Shown in pieces: positions 1 through 7,194 of a stretch of 12,554 nucleotides of DNA. Source of the stretch: Clostridia bacterium DTU080 (lineage in GTDB: Bacteria; Bacillota; Limnochordia; DTU080); NCBI GenBank assembly GCA_001513395.1, contig LFTP01000289.1, forward strand, positions 1-12,554. The letters are read 5' to 3'. Made by a program: the position numbers and the translations under genes. The notes under the pieces were generated by a model, which was given only the letters and a program-made list of their open reading frames with translations, was not told the origin of the DNA and did not search any database. The stretch's first letter is position 1. Each line of letters begins with the position of its first letter.

Positions 1-204
1 CAGCTGGCCTTCCGCGGAGGCCTTAACGCGGCTTTGTTTGATCACCCGGAGCTGTTGTGGGAGCATATGGAGCAAGTGATTCCCGTCATGAAGGTAGGCG
101 GCGGCTACGTGATCGGTTCTGATCATTCGGTGCCCGAAAGCGTCAGTCTCGAACAGTTCCGTCACTTTGTGGAAATGGCCAAGAGGCTCGGCTCGTATGT
201 GTGA
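1..204 (+). CDS. URO-D-family (uroporphyrinogen decarboxylase / methyltransferase-like) protein, 3' end only
   Basis: Only the last 67 codons are in the window, read in frame 1 and ending in TGA at 202-204. The tail contains GGGYVIGSDHSVPESVSLEQ followed by FRHFVEMAKRLGSY. This is the typical C-terminus of the URO-D superfamily, where a glycine-rich strand precedes an SDHS(I/V)P segment and a last helix. The superfamily includes HemE of haem synthesis and the MtaA/MtbA-like methyltransferases that move methyl groups between corrinoid proteins and thiols in anaerobes. The tail resembles the methyltransferase-like branch more than true HemE, but the catalytic and zinc-binding parts lie outside the window, so the substrate cannot be named. 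No terminator hairpin follows; the next gene has its own promoter about 20 nt downstream. Confidence 0.8.
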   Translation, partial: QLAFRGGLNAALFDHPELLWEHMEQVIPVMKVGGGYVIGSDHSVPESVSLEQFRHFVEMAKRLGSYV

Positions 205-220
205 GTACCAAGTCTCTCTA

Positions 221-229
221 TGCTATAAT
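221..229 (+). promoter_or_regulatory. Extended -10 promoter of the V-type ATPase operon
   Basis: TGCTATAAT is a perfect extended -10 element (TGN plus consensus TATAAT). No good -35 box lies 16-18 bases upstream, where the sequence is the stop region of the URO-D gene; extended -10 promoters tolerate this. Transcription would start near 236, giving a leader of close to 290 nt before the first ATPase gene. It is the only strong promoter seen on this strand before that gene. Confidence 0.65.
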
Positions 230-523
230 GCGACTCGAGATGCCGGTTTCGTTTGAGATCCTCCGGGTTCGGGGAAGGATATCATGAACGATTCTAGAAT
301 CGACAGGGGAACTGTCGACAACACCGCCTGTCGGAGTCGCTCGAAAACAACTTCGTGTGTGCAGCGTTTGAACAGGGCGTTAGGATGAGCCGGGGCGGTT
401 TTACCCATCGGCATATCTGGCAACTTAACAAAATCATCCCCGCCGGATCATTCGGTGTCGGAACGTCGTCATCGCGTTCGGCGGGGTCGCACCGACCGTG
501 GTGCTTCACGGAGGTACTGGTTG
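230..523 (+). promoter_or_regulatory. Long structured 5' leader of the ATPase operon
   Basis: This stretch between promoter and first ATPase gene has no recognisable gene. It holds a perfect 14-bp palindrome at 289-302 (CGATTCTAGAATCG). It overlaps a 7-bp hairpin with arms 300-306 and 312-318 around the loop GGGAA. A competing stem can form between 316-320 and 329-333. Farther down, arms 438-445 and 479-486 (CCCCGCCG/CGGCGGGG) close a larger hairpin, and a small one (489-493 with 500-504) ends six bases before the ribosome binding site of the first gene. No hairpin is followed by a U-tract, so no classical attenuator is evident, and I recognise no known riboswitch class. A post-transcriptional role is inference. 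Confidence 0.4.
284..388 (+). CDS. Possible 34-aa leader peptide
   Basis: ATG at 284 follows a good ribosome binding site (GGGGAAGGA, 271-279) by four bases and opens a 34-codon frame ending in TGA at 386-388. The predicted peptide is basic, with seven Arg, one Lys and two Cys, and matches nothing I know. It starts about 50 nt after the predicted transcription start and spans the palindrome and competing hairpins at 289-333, so translating it would change the RNA folding. Its stop overlaps an ATG (ATGA at 385-388) of another short frame that ends inside the first ATPase gene. It could be a leader peptide or a chance frame; the ribosome binding site is the only positive evidence. Confidence 0.25.
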   Translation: MNDSRIDRGTVDNTACRSRSKTTSCVQRLNRALG

Positions 524-850
524 ATGGCTCTGGAGACCCTACGGATCATTCGCGCGGCAGAGGCTGAGTTGATCGAGAAGGTGGAAGAGGCCAAACGTCA
601 GGCAGCCGAAGCTCTTAATCAGGCTGAAAAGGAAGCTGCCGCGCTCGTGGCGGCTGCTCGTGAAGAGGCCCAGGCGGAAGCTCAGCGTCGGCTGGCCGAT
701 GCCAGAGCTGAGATTCAAAGGCGCATGGTTGAAATGCAAGAGCAGGCCCAAAAGCAGGCAGAAACCATGAAACAGCAGGCTGCAGCGCGAGTGAAAGAGG
801 CCGCCTTGCTGGTTGTGGAGAGGGTTGTGGGCGACAATGGCAGTAGTTGA
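524..850 (+). CDS. ntpF: V/A-type ATPase subunit H (G-like), peripheral stalk
   Basis: This 108-aa protein is almost entirely one Glu/Ala/Arg/Gln-rich helix, from about residue 5 to 95, with the heptad/hendecad pattern expected of the peripheral stalk subunit called H in archaea, G in eukaryotes and NtpF in Enterococcus. It pairs with subunit E as a coiled coil that holds the A3B3 head still against the membrane subunit I. Its length fits the family. The ATG at 524 was chosen because GGAGGT at 510-515 lies eight bases upstream and the protein then starts MALETLRIIRAAE. A longer in-frame version from GTG 455 would add an Arg-rich 23-residue tail unlike the family. It is the first gene of the operon and overlaps the next by 14 nt. 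Confidence 0.85.
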   Translation: MALETLRIIRAAEAELIEKVEEAKRQAAEALNQAEKEAAALVAAAREEAQAEAQRRLADARAEIQRRMVEMQEQAQKQAETMKQQAAARVKEAALLVVERVVGDNGSS

Positions 851-2822
851 GATGCGTCGGGTGACCATTGTCGGTCACCAATCCATGTTGGACCAGGTCA
901 TGACCGTCCTGCAGCGTCTCGAGATCCTGCAAATCGATGACATCGATGAGAGTCTTCCCTCCGAGGACTTATCTTTTTCTTCGCGGTCCGTTACCGGCAG
1001 TGACGCGCTTTTGCAGTTGGAGGAGCAGGCGGCGCGCGTCCGCTCGGCTCTCGATGTTTTGGATAAGCATTTCCGTAAGCCTGCGGGGCTGATAGAGACT
1101 TTCGCGGGCACGCGTTTTGCCGTCAGTGAGAGCGACTATCGACGTTGGTCGGAAACCGAGGAGCATACGTTACCGGCGGTGTCTCAAGCCCAACAGCTCC
1201 GGGACAGGCTGTTGGAGCTTCAGGCGCAGCAGCGCTCCGTTTCGGAAGATATCGAACTCCTGCGTCCCTGGCGGGGGCTGGACGTGCCGGCCGATGAGAT
1301 TCAAGACACCCGACTGTTTCGCATTCAGCTCGGTGAGGTCACCGGTCGGGCACTTGATCAGCTCAGTGAAGATCTCTCCGCTGTTTCGGGTGCGGCCGGA
1401 TTTGCGGTCATCTCCCAAGCCAGTGACGTATGCAGCATTCTACTGTACTATCCGAAGAAACTGGAAGAGCAATTGCTCATACCGTTGCGTCGTGCTGAAT
1501 GGAGACCTGCGGCGCTGCCGCCGGTCATCGGAACGGTGGCCCAAACCATTGATATGCTCGAAGAACGGTTAAAGGCGATTGCTGCTGAGCAAGATGAAGT
1601 GATACAAGCGATCGGAACCTTGGTGGACGAACGCTTGGCTCTTTATGCTCGGGAAGATGAACTGCGCAACAGAATTGAGCGTGAACAAGTGAAAGAGCTG
1701 TTGGGCTTCACGCAGCGCTTGTTCGTGATCCGGGGTTGGGCCAGACGGAAGGATGTGGAGACCTTAAATTCGGCGATGGCGGAGGTGTCCCCGGCCATCG
1801 TGGTGGAAGATGAGTCTCCGCGTCCCGGTGAACTGCATCCCGTGGATATCGAAAACCCGCCGGTGATTGAGCCCTTCGAGGTCGTTACTCGCGTCGCCGG
1901 TCTGCCCATGCCTCACTCTTTGGATCCGACTCCGTATCTGGCGCCTTTTTTCCTGATCTTCTTTGGCATGGCTCTCGGCGATGCAGGCTATGGGATCGTA
2001 CTGAGCATAATCAGTCTTTGGCTGGTTAAGCGGGTCAACGCGGTCGGCCTGGGCCTAAAACTGTTGCATATGCTCGCCATCTGTGGGATAGGCGCCGTGG
2101 CCGCCGGAGTGCTGACCGGATCATGGTTCGGTGACCTTTTCGGTCTACCTCCGTTGTGGTTGAATCCGATGGAGAATCCCCTTCCCATGCTGATTCTTTC
2201 CGTTGCTTTAGGCATGATTCAGATACTGACGGGGCTGGCCATCAAAGGTTATGACAAGATTCGAAACGGACAGCTTGTTGATGCCATCTGTGACGAGCTC
2301 ATGTGGATCATCTTCCTGATAGGCTTAGTCATGATGTTGGTGGCAGGTTCTATGTCCCAGTGGCCACAAGTGGCTGTTGTTGCCCGGTACTTGGCGATCG
2401 GAGGCGGTGCCGGCCTGATAATGACCCAAGGCCGACACCAGAAGAATCCGATCAAGAGGCTGTTTTCCGGCGTACTGTCTTTGTACGGATTGAGTGGCTA
2501 TATGTCCGATGCGTTGTCGTACTCGCGCCTGTTGGCCCTGGGTATGTCGGGTGGAGTGATCGGTATGGTCATCAATGACATGGGGCGTCGATTGCTCGCC
2601 ATACCGCTTGTGGGTTGGATCATAGCCATCGCCCTGTTGGTGGTGGGACATCTGCTGAATCTGCTTATCAACCTGATCAGTGCCTATGTGCACTCGAGCA
2701 GGTTGCAGTACGTGGAGTTTTTCACCAAATTCTTGGAGGCGGGAGGAAAGGCATTCAGGCCCTTGGCAGAGCGGCATAGATACCTGGTTGTCAAACCGGA
2801 TACAGCATCTTCGGAGAAATGA
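837..2822 (+). CDS. ntpI: V/A-type ATPase subunit I (a-subunit homologue), membrane stator
   Basis: This 661-aa protein is the membrane stator that forms the ion half-channels next to the K ring. Residues 1 to about 365 are a cytosolic arm rich in coiled coil, which contacts the peripheral stalks. The rest is a bundle of about seven or eight hydrophobic helices starting at LAPFFLIFFGMALGDAGYG. Two family arginines are present: R564 in SYSRLLALG, equivalent to the essential R735 of yeast Vph1p, and R622 in HSSRLQYVEFFTKF, equivalent to yeast R799. The start MAVVEMRRVTIVG fits the usual opening of the family and overlaps ntpF by 14 nt. A start at 852 (six residues in) is possible, and TTG 813 is unlikely. 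Length is normal. Confidence 0.93.
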   Translation: MAVVEMRRVTIVGHQSMLDQVMTVLQRLEILQIDDIDESLPSEDLSFSSRSVTGSDALLQLEEQAARVRSALDVLDKHFRKPAGLIETFAGTRFAVSESDYRRWSETEEHTLPAVSQAQQLRDRLLELQAQQRSVSEDIELLRPWRGLDVPADEIQDTRLFRIQLGEVTGRALDQLSEDLSAVSGAAGFAVISQASDVCSILLYYPKKLEEQLLIPLRRAEWRPAALPPVIGTVAQTIDMLEERLKAIAAEQDEVIQAIGTLVDERLALYAREDELRNRIEREQVKELLGFTQRLFVIRGWARRKDVETLNSAMAEVSPAIVVEDESPRPGELHPVDIENPPVIEPFEVVTRVAGLPMPHSLDPTPYLAPFFLIFFGMALGDAGYGIVLSIISLWLVKRVNAVGLGLKLLHMLAICGIGAVAAGVLTGSWFGDLFGLPPLWLNPMENPLPMLILSVALGMIQILTGLAIKGYDKIRNGQLVDAICDELMWIIFLIGLVMMLVAGSMSQWPQVAVVARYLAIGGGAGLIMTQGRHQKNPIKRLFSGVLSLYGLSGYMSDALSYSRLLALGMSGGVIGMVINDMGRRLLAIPLVGWIIAIALLVVGHLLNLLINLISAYVHSSRLQYVEFFTKFLEAGGKAFRPLAERHRYLVVKPDTASSEK

Positions 2823-2864
2823 ATCGTTAAATGATCGTCTGAGCATGAAGGAGGCCATTGGGAC

Positions 2865-3344
2865 ATGGATCTAAGCAACTTGGGGACGTTTAGTGCGATT
2901 GTGGGAGCAGTGGTGTCTGTCATTTTTCCGGGTATCGCGTCGGCTACCGCCGTCGGTTGGGTCGGTCAGTCTGCCGCTGGTGTGGTTACGGAGGATCCTG
3001 ACAAGTTCGGTCAGGTGCTTTTGCTACAGGCTTTGCCCGGAACACAGGGTATTTACGGTTTCTTGGCAGCATTCATGATCATGCTGCGCATTGGTGTTTT
3101 CGGTCAAATGCAAGTGCTGACTCTGCAGCAAGGGATCATGTTCTTGTTGGCCGCTCTTCCGATCACAATCGTCGGCTGGAAGAGTGCCTTGATGCAGGCC
3201 AAGGTATCGATGGCAGCCGTAAACATCGTGGTCGAGCGGCCGGAAGAGATCGGTAAGGCCCTTACCTTTCCGGCCATGGTTGAGACCTACGCCGTTTTGG
3301 CATTTTTGGCCAGTCTGCTCATGATCACTCGGATCCCACTTTGA
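2865..3344 (+). CDS. ntpK: V/A-type ATPase subunit K (c-ring proteolipid, four-helix, Na+-type)
   Basis: This 159-aa, four-helix proteolipid arose by duplication of a two-helix hairpin and builds the rotor ring in the membrane. The first hairpin carries ALPGTQGIYGF (56-66) and the second carries MVETYAVL (138-145) with the single ion-carrying Glu, E140. Aligned by eye to Enterococcus hirae NtpK, the five Na+ ligands L61, T64, Q65, Q110 and E139 correspond to L57, T60, Q61, Q111 and E140, all conserved. This supports Na+ rather than H+ coupling. A strong AAGGAGG at 2848-2854 lies ten bases before the ATG. The 42-nt gap from ntpI is the largest in the operon; the strong ribosome binding site fits the need for about ten copies per complex. 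Confidence 0.95.
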   Translation: MDLSNLGTFSAIVGAVVSVIFPGIASATAVGWVGQSAAGVVTEDPDKFGQVLLLQALPGTQGIYGFLAAFMIMLRIGVFGQMQVLTLQQGIMFLLAALPITIVGWKSALMQAKVSMAAVNIVVERPEEIGKALTFPAMVETYAVLAFLASLLMITRIPL

Positions 3345-3369
3345 AGCAGCGAAGTGAGAGGATAGGTCT

Positions 3370-3981
3370 ATGTCTAGCCTGACGAGGTTGAAACAGACAC
3401 TTCAGGAGGAGGCTGCTGCTGAGATCAAAGCCATTCAAACCTCTACGGAGGAGAGGGTGGCCGCCATAAAGGATGCGGCTCGCAGGGAGGCTGATGAGAT
3501 CAAGGCAGAGATCCTTGCCGATGTGGCTCGAGAAATAGCCGATCTCAATCGTCGTGCGGAAGCTGAGGCCGCATTGGTGCAGCGCCGTATCATGATGAAA
3601 GCCAAGAATGAGCTTGTCGATGAAGTAATGAGGCAAGCCGCGGTCATGTTGGAAGAGTTGCCCGAGGATCGGTATCGGGAGTATCTGAGCAGGCTTTTGT
3701 TTACGGCGGTACCGCACGAGGGCGAGAGTCAAGTCGTGTTCAACGAGAGGGATCGATCCCGTTTCGGGTCCGGTCTGCTGCAAGAAGTGCAAAAAGCACT
3801 TGCTGCTAAGGGAATCAATGTTCAACTTCGTATGGCGTCCGAGACGGGGACCATGGCCGGCGGCTTTAAGCTCATCGGGGCGGACTTTGAGGTGGATGCC
3901 ACGATAGAGCGCATGCTCGCCCGTACGGGGGAGCTGCTTGAACCCGAGATAGCGGCGATTCTTTTCGAAAACGAGCGTTAA
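3370..3981 (+). CDS. ntpE: V/A-type ATPase subunit E, peripheral stalk
   Basis: This 203-aa protein is the partner of subunit H in the peripheral stalks. Residues 1 to about 105 form a charged Ala/Glu/Arg-rich helix that coils with H. Residues about 110-203 form the globular head that binds the N-terminus of subunit B, with the family motif MAGGFKLIGADFEVDATIE near the end. The ATG follows GAGAGGA (3356-3362) by seven bases, and the gene starts 25 nt after ntpK. Length is normal for bacterial and archaeal E subunits. No irregularities are seen. Confidence 0.92.
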   Translation: MSSLTRLKQTLQEEAAAEIKAIQTSTEERVAAIKDAARREADEIKAEILADVAREIADLNRRAEAEAALVQRRIMMKAKNELVDEVMRQAAVMLEELPEDRYREYLSRLLFTAVPHEGESQVVFNERDRSRFGSGLLQEVQKALAAKGINVQLRMASETGTMAGGFKLIGADFEVDATIERMLARTGELLEPEIAAILFENER

Positions 3982-4017
3982 GGCAGGCGTTCTTAGTACG
4001 TGCGAGGGGGCAGGTTT

Positions 4018-5106
4018 GTGCTTGCTGGCTCTCATGCTACACAGACGAGCAATAAGACGGATGTGCCGTTTGCCTATTCCAGTGCCAGAGTACGCATGCT
4101 GAAGCAGCGTATGCTTAGCAGAGCGGATGTGGAACGTCTGCTCACGGCGCCAAGTGTACAGGCAGGGATGCGTGTTCTTGCTGATACGGAGTATGCATCA
4201 GCGATAGCCGCCGTAGGGCGATCGGATGACTATGAACTTGTCCTTTCGGCTGAACTGCAGCGGGTCTACGACCTGGTGACTTCATTTGCTCCGCAGCAGG
4301 AGTTGCTGAAGATGTGGGCTGCGCGCCTGGCGTTTTTGGGCTTGAAGATGCTTCTTAAGGCGGGACTGCAGAAACAGGGACTACCCGACGAGCTTTTGCC
4401 GGCGTGGATGCCTGTGGAGCGCAGCCGACTGCGACAGACGGTTAAACTGGTGTTGGAAAAAGAGGCGGATTCCCCCGCCGACACGACGGGAATGCAGGGA
4501 CTTGAGGAGTATCTGTATGAGGGCGCGGAGGCTGCGGTGAAGGCCTATCGGCAGTATGAGGATCCCGAGGAGATCGATCATTCGGTTGATGCGCATTTCC
4601 AGCAATACCTTATCGATCTGACTGAGTCCCCTGACGCGGAGTTTCTGCGGGGTTGGGTAGTGCATTTTGCCGATGTCACCAATCTCACCACGTTCGTTCG
4701 GTTCGCCGTGGCCAAGCGTCTCACGGAGAGTCTGGATCGCGCTCTTTTGCCGGGGGGCAGTATCCCTGCAGAACGTATCCTGGAGGCCTATGCCGCCTCC
4801 GAGGAGGCGCAAGAGCGTGTTGAAGCGCTTTCCAAAGCGTTGACGGATACACCCTACGCTTCTTTGCTGGCCCAAGGATGGCGCATCTATCAGGAAGAGG
4901 GATTACTCTACGGTATGGAACGCATGGCCAATCGGTTTCTCCGTGAGTATCTGGATTCCGTGCGGCACAAGCCTTTCGGAATGGCGGTCGTTTGGGCCTA
5001 TCTCATGGCTAAGGAGCGTGAAGTGCGCCTCATTCGGCTTATTTTCGCGGGCAAATCGGCGGGATTGAGCGAAAGCCAGTTGAGGGAGCGCATCGAATAT
5101 GTCTAA
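4018..5106 (+). CDS. ntpC: V/A-type ATPase subunit C (d-like), rotor cap on the K ring
   Basis: This mostly helical protein of about 362 aa is a funnel-shaped adaptor joining the central shaft (D/F) to the K ring. The family opening is seen as PFAYSSARVRMLKQRML, followed by repeated helical segments, with conserved text such as MAVVWAYLMAKEREVRLIRL near the C-terminus. Two GTG starts are possible. I prefer 4018 because GAGGGGG (4004-4010) lies seven bases upstream; 4000 would add six residues and has only the weaker AGGCAGG, 12 bases upstream. The first 20 or so residues before the family opening are not conserved with anything I know. The gene ends in TAA, overlapping the next gene by eight bases, which suggests translational coupling. 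Confidence 0.9.
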   Translation: MLAGSHATQTSNKTDVPFAYSSARVRMLKQRMLSRADVERLLTAPSVQAGMRVLADTEYASAIAAVGRSDDYELVLSAELQRVYDLVTSFAPQQELLKMWAARLAFLGLKMLLKAGLQKQGLPDELLPAWMPVERSRLRQTVKLVLEKEADSPADTTGMQGLEEYLYEGAEAAVKAYRQYEDPEEIDHSVDAHFQQYLIDLTESPDAEFLRGWVVHFADVTNLTTFVRFAVAKRLTESLDRALLPGGSIPAERILEAYAASEEAQERVEALSKALTDTPYASLLAQGWRIYQEEGLLYGMERMANRFLREYLDSVRHKPFGMAVVWAYLMAKEREVRLIRLIFAGKSAGLSESQLRERIEYV

Positions 5107-5428
5107 GAACAAGATCGCCGTCATCGGCGACAAAGCCTCCGTGATGGGCTTCAAGGTACTGGGATGTGAGGCGGTGGCCGTTTCGGACTCTGAACAGGCT
5201 CGTGTAGCGCTGCGGCGCCTGGTGCGCGAGGATTACGCTATCGTGTATGTGGCGGAGAATACGGCCGCGGACATTCTTGACACCATCAATGAGTATGCCG
5301 ATCAACCCAGTCCTGCCATCGTCTTGATCCCGGGAAGTCAAGGCAGTCTGGGGATCGGTATGGAAAAGATGCGCCGGGCGGCGGAGAAAGCTGTTGGCGT
5401 CGACATTTTGCCTGGGAATGAGGAATGA
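5099..5428 (+). CDS. ntpG: V/A-type ATPase subunit F, central stalk
   Basis: This 109-aa protein has the expected Rossmann-like core. It starts KIAVIGDKASVMGFKVLG, and the second half holds AIVLIPGSQGSLGIGMEKM, the helix of the family that contacts the catalytic head. Subunit F (NtpG in Enterococcus) forms the rotating shaft with subunit D and may regulate ATP hydrolysis through its C-terminal helix. The ATG at 5099 lies inside the end of ntpC (eight-base overlap), with GAGGGAG at 5082-5088 as ribosome binding site. Length is normal. Confidence 0.92.
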   Translation: MSKNKIAVIGDKASVMGFKVLGCEAVAVSDSEQARVALRRLVREDYAIVYVAENTAADILDTINEYADQPSPAIVLIPGSQGSLGIGMEKMRRAAEKAVGVDILPGNEE

Positions 5429-5430
5429 AC

Positions 5431-7194
5431 ATGAGTGGCAGGATTGTGAAAGTCTCCGGACCTCTTGTCGTTGCTGAAGGCCTTCCCGAGGCGAGGATGT
5501 ACGACGTGTGCCGCGTTAGCGAGGCGGGCCTGATCGGAGAGGTTATTGAAATTCGCGGGGATCAGGTGAGTATTCAGGTTTATGAAGAGACGGCGGGTTT
5601 GGGACCGGGCGCTCCGGTAGTCACTACAGGGGAGCCTTTGTCGGCTGAGCTGGGCCCGGGCCTTCTGGAGTCCATATTTGACGGTATTCAGCGACCGCTG
5701 TCGGCATTGAGGGATGAGTTCGGTGATCGCATCCGACCGGGCGTAACGGTGGAGCGGCTTGATCGGGAGCGGCGCTGGGGTTTTAAGCCCTGCGCTAAGC
5801 CCGGCGATGAGGTAATCGCCGGTGACATTCTCGGTACGGTGCAAGAGACCAGTGTGATCGAGCACCGGATTATGGTGCCCCATGGTATGCAGGGCAAGAT
5901 CGTGGACATCCAAGAAGGCGAGTTTACCGTTACCGAGCCGATCGCAGAGCTCGAGCGTCCGGACGGCACCCGGGTACCCATCACCATGTTGCAGCGCTGG
6001 CCCGTGCGGCGCAGCCGTCCGGTGGCTGAAAAACTCGCACCGTCGGAACCGCTGATCACCGGTCAGAGGATCATCGACACCTTCTTCCCGGTAGCCAAGG
6101 GAGGAGCGGCGTGCGTACCGGGTCCTTTTGGTTCGGGTAAGACCGTAGTCCAGCATCAGCTGGCTAAGTGGGCCGATGCCGATATCGTTGTCTACGTCGG
6201 TTGCGGCGAGCGCGGTAATGAGATGACAGATGTCTTGTTGGAATTCCCACGCTTGGAGGACCCAAGATCTGGGGAGTCGTTGATGAAGCGTACGGTGCTT
6301 ATCGCCAATACCTCGGACATGCCGGTGGCTGCTCGAGAAGCATCGGTCTACACGGGGATCACCATTGCTGAGTACTACCGCGACATGGGTTACTCGGTGG
6401 CCTTGATGGCTGATTCTACGTCTCGCTGGGCCGAGGCCTTGCGTGAGATGTCAGGGCGTCTGGAAGAGATGCCCGGCGAAGAGGGATATCCCGCCTATTT
6501 GGGCTCACGGTTGGCTGACTTCTACGAACGCGCGGGCAAGGTGCGGGTTGTAGGGGACCGGATCGGCGCGTTGACAGTGGTCGGTGCGGTTTCTCCTCCC
6601 GGTGGGGACCTATCGGAGCCGGTTACGCAGAATACCTTGCGGGTTGTGAAGGTCTTTTGGGGTCTTGACGATAAGCTGGCGGCGCGGCGCCATTTCCCGG
6701 CGATCAATTGGCTGAACAGTTACTCTCTGTACTTGGATCGCATCGATGGCTATTTGAGAGAGCGCTACGGAAGTGAGCCGATCGCTATGCGGCAGGAGAG
6801 CATGGCCCTATTGCAACAGGAGGCCTCTCTTGAGGAGATCGTGCGTCTGGTCGGTACCGACGCTCTTTCGCCCGAAGACAGACTGGTTCTGGAAGCGGCA
6901 AAATCGATTCGTGAAGACTTCTTGTATCAAAACGCCTTCCACGAAGCGGACACGTACACATCTTTGGACAAGCAGATCAAAATGCTCCAAGTGATCCTGA
7001 GTTGGTATCACGAGGCACGTGAGGCATTGAATGAAGGAGTACGTCTGGAGAGACTGTTGAACCTACCGGTGCGAGAGGATATCGCCAGGGCGAAATACCT
7101 GGACGAGAACGATGAGGCTGCCTTTGCCACCCTTCTTACCGACATCAAACAGCAGGTGGCAGCCCTGAAGGGAGAAGGCGGAGAGGTTGCTTAA
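5431..7194 (+). CDS. ntpA: V/A-type ATPase subunit A, catalytic
   Basis: This 587-aa protein is the nucleotide-hydrolysing (or ATP-synthesising) subunit. In order it has an N-terminal beta-barrel (IVKVSGPLVVAEG), the non-homologous bulge domain typical of V/A-type A subunits (about 110-200), the P-loop GPFGSGKT (231-238, with K237 and T238) and the catalytic glutamate E260 in GCGERGNEM. The signature ADSTSRWAEALREMSGR follows, then a C-terminal helical domain. All catalytic residues I can check are intact. Two ATGs compete. The one at 5425 overlaps the ntpG stop (ATGA). The one at 5431 has GAGGA (5420-5424) six bases upstream and gives the family-like start MSGRIVKVSGP, so I chose it. Confidence 0.96.
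   Translation: MSGRIVKVSGPLVVAEGLPEARMYDVCRVSEAGLIGEVIEIRGDQVSIQVYEETAGLGPGAPVVTTGEPLSAELGPGLLESIFDGIQRPLSALRDEFGDRIRPGVTVERLDRERRWGFKPCAKPGDEVIAGDILGTVQETSVIEHRIMVPHGMQGKIVDIQEGEFTVTEPIAELERPDGTRVPITMLQRWPVRRSRPVAEKLAPSEPLITGQRIIDTFFPVAKGGAACVPGPFGSGKTVVQHQLAKWADADIVVYVGCGERGNEMTDVLLEFPRLEDPRSGESLMKRTVLIANTSDMPVAAREASVYTGITIAEYYRDMGYSVALMADSTSRWAEALREMSGRLEEMPGEEGYPAYLGSRLADFYERAGKVRVVGDRIGALTVVGAVSPPGGDLSEPVTQNTLRVVKVFWGLDDKLAARRHFPAINWLNSYSLYLDRIDGYLRERYGSEPIAMRQESMALLQQEASLEEIVRLVGTDALSPEDRLVLEAAKSIREDFLYQNAFHEADTYTSLDKQIKMLQVILSWYHEAREALNEGVRLERLLNLPVREDIARAKYLDENDEAAFATLLTDIKQQVAALKGEGGEVA

Noticed and set aside
223..509. Overlapping - strand frames of 66 and 71 codons in the leader
   Set aside because: They have no family resemblance and lie opposite the promoter and leader. 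No convincing reason to call them genes.
455..523. Longer N-terminus of the subunit H gene from GTG 455
   Set aside because: It adds an Arg-rich 23-residue stretch unlike the family and lacks a ribosome binding site, whereas ATG 524 has GGAGGT at good spacing.
2065..2077. Partial match to the palindrome (GCATATGCTC) inside ntpI
   Set aside because: Only ten bases match, it is inside a conserved coding region, and no promoter is adjacent.
3325..4035. 236-codon - strand frame opposite ntpE
   Set aside because: It lies fully antisense to a clear subunit E gene, and its length is explained by the Glu/Ala/Arg codon pattern of that coiled coil.
5338..6156. 272-codon - strand frame opposite ntpG and ntpA
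   Set aside because: It is antisense to well conserved ATPase genes and its predicted protein has no recognisable motif.
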